From contig NZ_JAVDXI010000005.1 in assembly GCF_031457805.1 (NCBI RefSeq), positions 310,001 to 374,000 of the forward strand: 64,000 nucleotides of DNA, read 5' to 3'. The DNA comes from Caulobacter sp031457805 (GTDB lineage Bacteria; Pseudomonadota; Alphaproteobacteria; Caulobacterales; Caulobacteraceae). Made by a program: the position numbers and the translations under genes. Under the pieces are notes generated by a model. The model had not been told where the DNA came from. It saw only the letters and a list, made by a program, of their open reading frames with translations, and did no database searches. Below, piece by piece: positions 61,197 to 64,000 of this stretch. Each line of letters starts with the position of its first letter. Position 1 is the first letter of the stretch.

Positions 61197-62873
61197 TTGC
61201 ACCACACCTCGCTGATCGCCACCATCGTCGCGGGCCTGGGTCTGGCCTTCATCTTCGGCGCGCTCGCCAATCGGCTGAAACTGCCGGTGCTGGTCGGCTA
61301 CCTGCTGGCCGGGGTGCTGGTGGGTCCGTTCACCCCGGGATACGTGGCTGACCAGGAGCTTGCCCCGCAGCTGGCCGAGATCGGCGTCATCCTCTTGATG
61401 TTCGGCGTCGGCCTGCACTTTTCGCTGAAGGACCTTCTGGCCGTGAAGGCCATCGCCATTCCCGGCGCGGTCGTGCAGATCGCGGCGGCCACCGTGATGG
61501 GTCTTGGCCTGGCGGTGGCGCTGGGCTGGAGCATGGGCGCGGGCCTGGTGTTTGGCCTGGCGCTCTCAGTGGCCTCGACGGTGGTGCTCCTGCGCGCGTT
61601 GCAGGAGCGGCGACTGGTCGAGACCGGACGCGGCAAGATCGCGGTCGGCTGGCTCATCGTCGAGGACCTGGCCATGGTGCTGGCGCTGGTTCTGCTGCCG
61701 GCGCTGTCGGGCGTGCTGGGCGGCGAGGCCCCGATGGAGCACGCCAAGGGCGGCGCGGCCGCCGGCGGGGTGCTGGGCGCCTTCGCCCTGACGATCGGCA
61801 AGGTCGTCGCCTTCGTGGCCCTGATGCTGATCGTCGGCCGCCGGGTGATCCCCTGGATCCTGCACCGCGTGGCCCATACCGGCTCGCGCGAGCTGTTCCG
61901 CCTGGGCGTGCTGGCCATCGCGCTGGGCGTCGCGTTCGGCTCGGCGGCGCTGTTTGGCGTCTCCTTTGCGCTCGGCGCCTTCTTCGCCGGCATGATCATG
62001 GCCGAAAGCGAGCTTTCCCAGCAGGCCGCCAACGAGACCCTGCCCCTGCGCGACGCCTTCGCCGTGCTGTTCTTCGTCTCGATCGGCATGCTGTTCGACC
62101 CGATGGTGCTGTTGCGCGAGCCCGTCGCGGTGCTGGCCACCCTGGCGATCATCGTGGTGGGCAAGTCGATCGCCGCCCTGGTCATCGTGCTGGCCTTCCG
62201 CCGCCCGATGAGCACCGCCCTGACCATCTCGGTCAGCCTGGCCCAGATCGGCGAGTTCTCGTTCATCCTGGCCGGCCTTGGCGTCTCGCTGAAGCTGCTG
62301 CCGCCGGAAGGTCGCGACCTGATCCTGGCCGGCGCCATCCTGTCGATCCTGGTCAACCCGCTGCTGTTCGCGATGCTGGACAAGATGCTTCCCGGCATGA
62401 TCGCCAAGGAGCGTGAGGCGGCCGGCGAGCCGCCCCTGGTCGCCGCCGCCCAGCCGCATGCCCTGCTGGTCGGCTATGGCCGGGTCGGCAAGGCGGTGGC
62501 CGCGGGTCTGAAGGGCCGCACGCCGCTGGTCGTGATCGAGGACGACATCGAGCGCGCCGAGGACGTGCGCAAGGCCGGCTTCGAGACGGTGGGCGGTAAT
62601 GCGGTCAAGCCCGAGGTCCTGCTGAAGGCGGGCCTGGACAAGGCCACCCACCTGTTCGTCGCCGTGCCCAGCCCCTTCGAGGCCGCGCGGATCATCGAGC
62701 AGGCCCGCGTGGCCAATCCCGCCTGCGAGATCATCGCCCGCGCCTATACCGACGCCGACGTCGCCCTGCTCAAGACGGCCGGCGCCACCCACGCCCTGAT
62801 CGGCGAGGACGAGATCGCCCGGGGCATGCTGGCGCGCGCGCCGAAGAGGAAGCCGCCGCCGGCGGCGCACTGA
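61197..62873 (+). CDS. ybaL: CPA2 family cation:proton antiporter (YbaL-like)
   Basis: A 558-residue antiporter with about twelve membrane segments and a C-terminal TrkA-N domain (LLVGYGRVGKAVAAGL). I choose TTG 61197: AAGGAG lies five bases upstream and the resulting N-terminus (M)HHTSLIATIVAGLGLAF lines up with the E. coli YbaL start, whereas the ATG at 61113 would lie inside the divergent XRE gene and add a charged leader. The long blocks GVILLMFGVGLHFSLKDLLAVK and FALGAFFAGMIMAESELS are YbaL-like. It likely moves K or Na against protons. Confidence 0.9.
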   Translation: MHHTSLIATIVAGLGLAFIFGALANRLKLPVLVGYLLAGVLVGPFTPGYVADQELAPQLAEIGVILLMFGVGLHFSLKDLLAVKAIAIPGAVVQIAAATVMGLGLAVALGWSMGAGLVFGLALSVASTVVLLRALQERRLVETGRGKIAVGWLIVEDLAMVLALVLLPALSGVLGGEAPMEHAKGGAAAGGVLGAFALTIGKVVAFVALMLIVGRRVIPWILHRVAHTGSRELFRLGVLAIALGVAFGSAALFGVSFALGAFFAGMIMAESELSQQAANETLPLRDAFAVLFFVSIGMLFDPMVLLREPVAVLATLAIIVVGKSIAALVIVLAFRRPMSTALTISVSLAQIGEFSFILAGLGVSLKLLPPEGRDLILAGAILSILVNPLLFAMLDKMLPGMIAKEREAAGEPPLVAAAQPHALLVGYGRVGKAVAAGLKGRTPLVVIEDDIERAEDVRKAGFETVGGNAVKPEVLLKAGLDKATHLFVAVPSPFEAARIIEQARVANPACEIIARAYTDADVALLKTAGATHALIGEDEIARGMLARAPKRKPPPAAH

Positions 62874-62877
62874 AAAT

Positions 62878-63091
62878 CCCTCTCTTTTTGAGAGAGGGAG
62901 GGGCCCGCGCCGCAGGCGTGGGAGGGTGAGAGGTTCCACCCTATCGGCTTAAAGCGCCCTGTCACAGTGACTCGAACGCCCCTTACCCGCTCCCCCCCTG
63001 CAGTCACGCCCCCTGGATCGCTAGACACGCTGTACGCTCTCACCCTCCCACCGCTTCGCGGCGGGCCCCTCCCTCTCTCCCAAGAGAGAGA
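62878..63091. repeat. Large inverted-repeat element (MITE-like)
   Basis: Two 38 bp arms, 62895-62932 and 63037-63074, are near-perfect reverse complements (about three mismatches), each flanked outward by a short CTCTC/GAGAG hairpin. The roughly 100-base centre has no coding frame. The structure resembles a non-autonomous mobile element or a large transcript-end structure. Confidence 0.65.
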
Positions 63092-63139
63092 TTCCACATT
63101 TCTCTAGCCACCGCGCCGCGAGACCGGTAACCGCCGGAC

Positions 63140-63592
63140 ATGATCGGACCGCACCCCACGGGCGGTTACATCCTGGAGGAGCTCTCCGTCGGGATGACCG
63201 CCGAGAAACACGTCACCGTCACCGAAGAGCGCATCCAGCGCTTCGCCGAGGCGTCGGACGACTTCAACCCCGTCCACGTGGATGAAGCCTTCGCGGCCAA
63301 GACCGCCTATCGCGGCCGTATCGCCCATGGCCTGCTGTCGGCCTCGTTCGGCTCAGCCGTGGTCGGCACGATCCTGCCCGGCGCCGGAGCGATCTATCTG
63401 GGCCAGACCCTGACCTTCCATAAGCCGGTTCGGATCGGCGACGTCGTCACCGCCCGCGCCACCGTCGCCTCCATCGACGCCGAGAGCGCGCGGGTCGTTC
63501 TGCGATGCGCCGCCCTGGTCGGTGACGAGGTCGTGATGGACGGCGAGGCCACGGTCCGCGTGCCGCGCCGTCGTCGACCGGCCAAGGCCTGA
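63140..63592 (+). CDS. MaoC family (R)-hydratase-like protein
   Basis: A 150-residue hotdog-fold protein. RFAEASDDFNPVHVDEAFAA contains the catalytic Asp-x-N-P-x-H hydratase motif, and RIAHGLLSASFGSAVVG the conserved glycine turn. It hydrates trans-2-enoyl-CoA to (R)-3-hydroxyacyl-CoA or a related thioester. The C-terminus is basic. No operon partner is seen; the large repeat element lies upstream. Confidence 0.9.
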   Translation: MIGPHPTGGYILEELSVGMTAEKHVTVTEERIQRFAEASDDFNPVHVDEAFAAKTAYRGRIAHGLLSASFGSAVVGTILPGAGAIYLGQTLTFHKPVRIGDVVTARATVASIDAESARVVLRCAALVGDEVVMDGEATVRVPRRRRPAKA

Positions 63593-63653
63593 CGCGAGCT
63601 TAAGGGCGCGCTGACCCGAGACAAGCGCGCCGCCTTGCGCTAATGCGCCGTTC

Positions 63654-64000
63654 GTGACCCGCCCGACCTCCACCGCGAGACTTCTGGCCCGCGACGCCTT
63701 CCTGGCGCTCGCGCTGCTGGCCGTTGTGCTGAAGGTCATGATCCCGGCGGGCTTCATGCCCAGCGCCGAAAGCCGTAACGGCCTGCCCTTCGCCCTGGTG
63801 CTCTGCACCGGCGACGGGGCCAAGGTCGTCCAGCCGGGCGATACGCTCGACGCCCGTCACGGCGACCAGAGCGACAAGGCTGGCCACGACGTCCCCTGCC
63901 CGTTCGCGGCCCAGGGCGCAGCGGCTCCGCCGCCCACGGTGGTCGCGGCGATCGCCGTCGATCTCGTCGCCTACGCCGCGCCGATCCTTACGCCAACGCG
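63654..64000 (+). CDS. DUF2946 family protein, start only (runs off the window)
   Basis: The frame opens with GTG 63654 and is still open at the window end (115 codons). The visible part has one N-terminal hydrophobic helix (FLALALLAVVLKVMIP), an LVLCTGDG segment, and HDVPCPFAAQ; this Cys-x-n-His-x-x-x-Cys-P-F layout is DUF2946, a small membrane protein often encoded beside TonB-dependent copper receptors. The metal link is inference, as the downstream gene is not visible. Confidence 0.7.
   Translation, partial: MTRPTSTARLLARDAFLALALLAVVLKVMIPAGFMPSAESRNGLPFALVLCTGDGAKVVQPGDTLDARHGDQSDKAGHDVPCPFAAQGAAAPPPTVVAAIAVDLVAYAAPILTPT

Overview
This GC-rich 64 kb window is alphaproteobacterial chromosome, almost certainly from Caulobacter close to C. 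vibrioides/crescentus or C. segnis. The strongest evidence is the tyrosine-kinase-like cell-cycle protein DivL (769 residues, Tyr550 in place of the phospho-acceptor His), the phosphotransferase ChpT (His33), the general stress cassette phyK-sigT-nepR-phyR, MmcB, and a proline-hinged OmpA-type protein. Gene order matches what I remember of the C. crescentus CC_34xx-CC_35xx region; that is recollection, not a search result. I see no phage, insertion sequence, CRISPR array, rRNA or tRNA.

Layout. 1-1.5 kb: the end of an alpha/beta hydrolase, a guanidinium exporter (Gdx/SugE) preceded by a paired ACGA-loop motif that looks like a guanidine-II riboswitch, and a secreted hypothetical protein. 1.6-6.9 kb: the F1 operon atpHAGDC on the minus strand, with a small CxxC protein gene inserted between atpD and atpC and an Ala/Lys/Pro-rich extension on AtpD. 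7-18.6 kb: small secreted proteins, an acyl-CoA dehydrogenase, a LemA/TPM/TPM cluster, a D-aminoacylase-like amidohydrolase, a TonB-dependent receptor and a divergent thiolase. 18.8-26.9 kb: a chemoreceptor, polA, recQ and mmcB. 26.9-31 kb: an EamA exporter, cysQ, chpT and a CheY-like/CheR pair.

32-36 kb is the general stress module. NepR sequesters the ECF sigma factor SigT; PhyK activates PhyR, which removes NepR. Near-perfect SigT promoters (GGAAC-N16-CGTT) drive nepR-sigT and phyR divergently. A third precedes an entericidin-like lipoprotein gene directly downstream of phyK, suggesting a local SigT-dependent target. 36-50 kb holds a lipocalin, a ferritin-like diiron protein, a sirtuin, divL, asd, membrane exporters, a patatin, a beta-lactamase-fold hydrolase and an LpxR-like barrel protein. 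50-64 kb has nrdA with a tandem NrdR-box-like region, ompA2, a TetR/HlyD/ABC efflux operon, two CPA2 antiporters around an XRE regulator, a MaoC protein and the start of a DUF2946 gene.

Non-coding structure worth attention: the riboswitch; the SigT promoter set; a composite ~115 bp palindromic element present in two full copies and one decayed copy, both full copies starting in the stop codon of the gene before them, with apparently compensating stem changes; a ~200 bp inverted-repeat element at 62.9-63.1 kb; and an orphan plus-strand terminator between mcp and polA.
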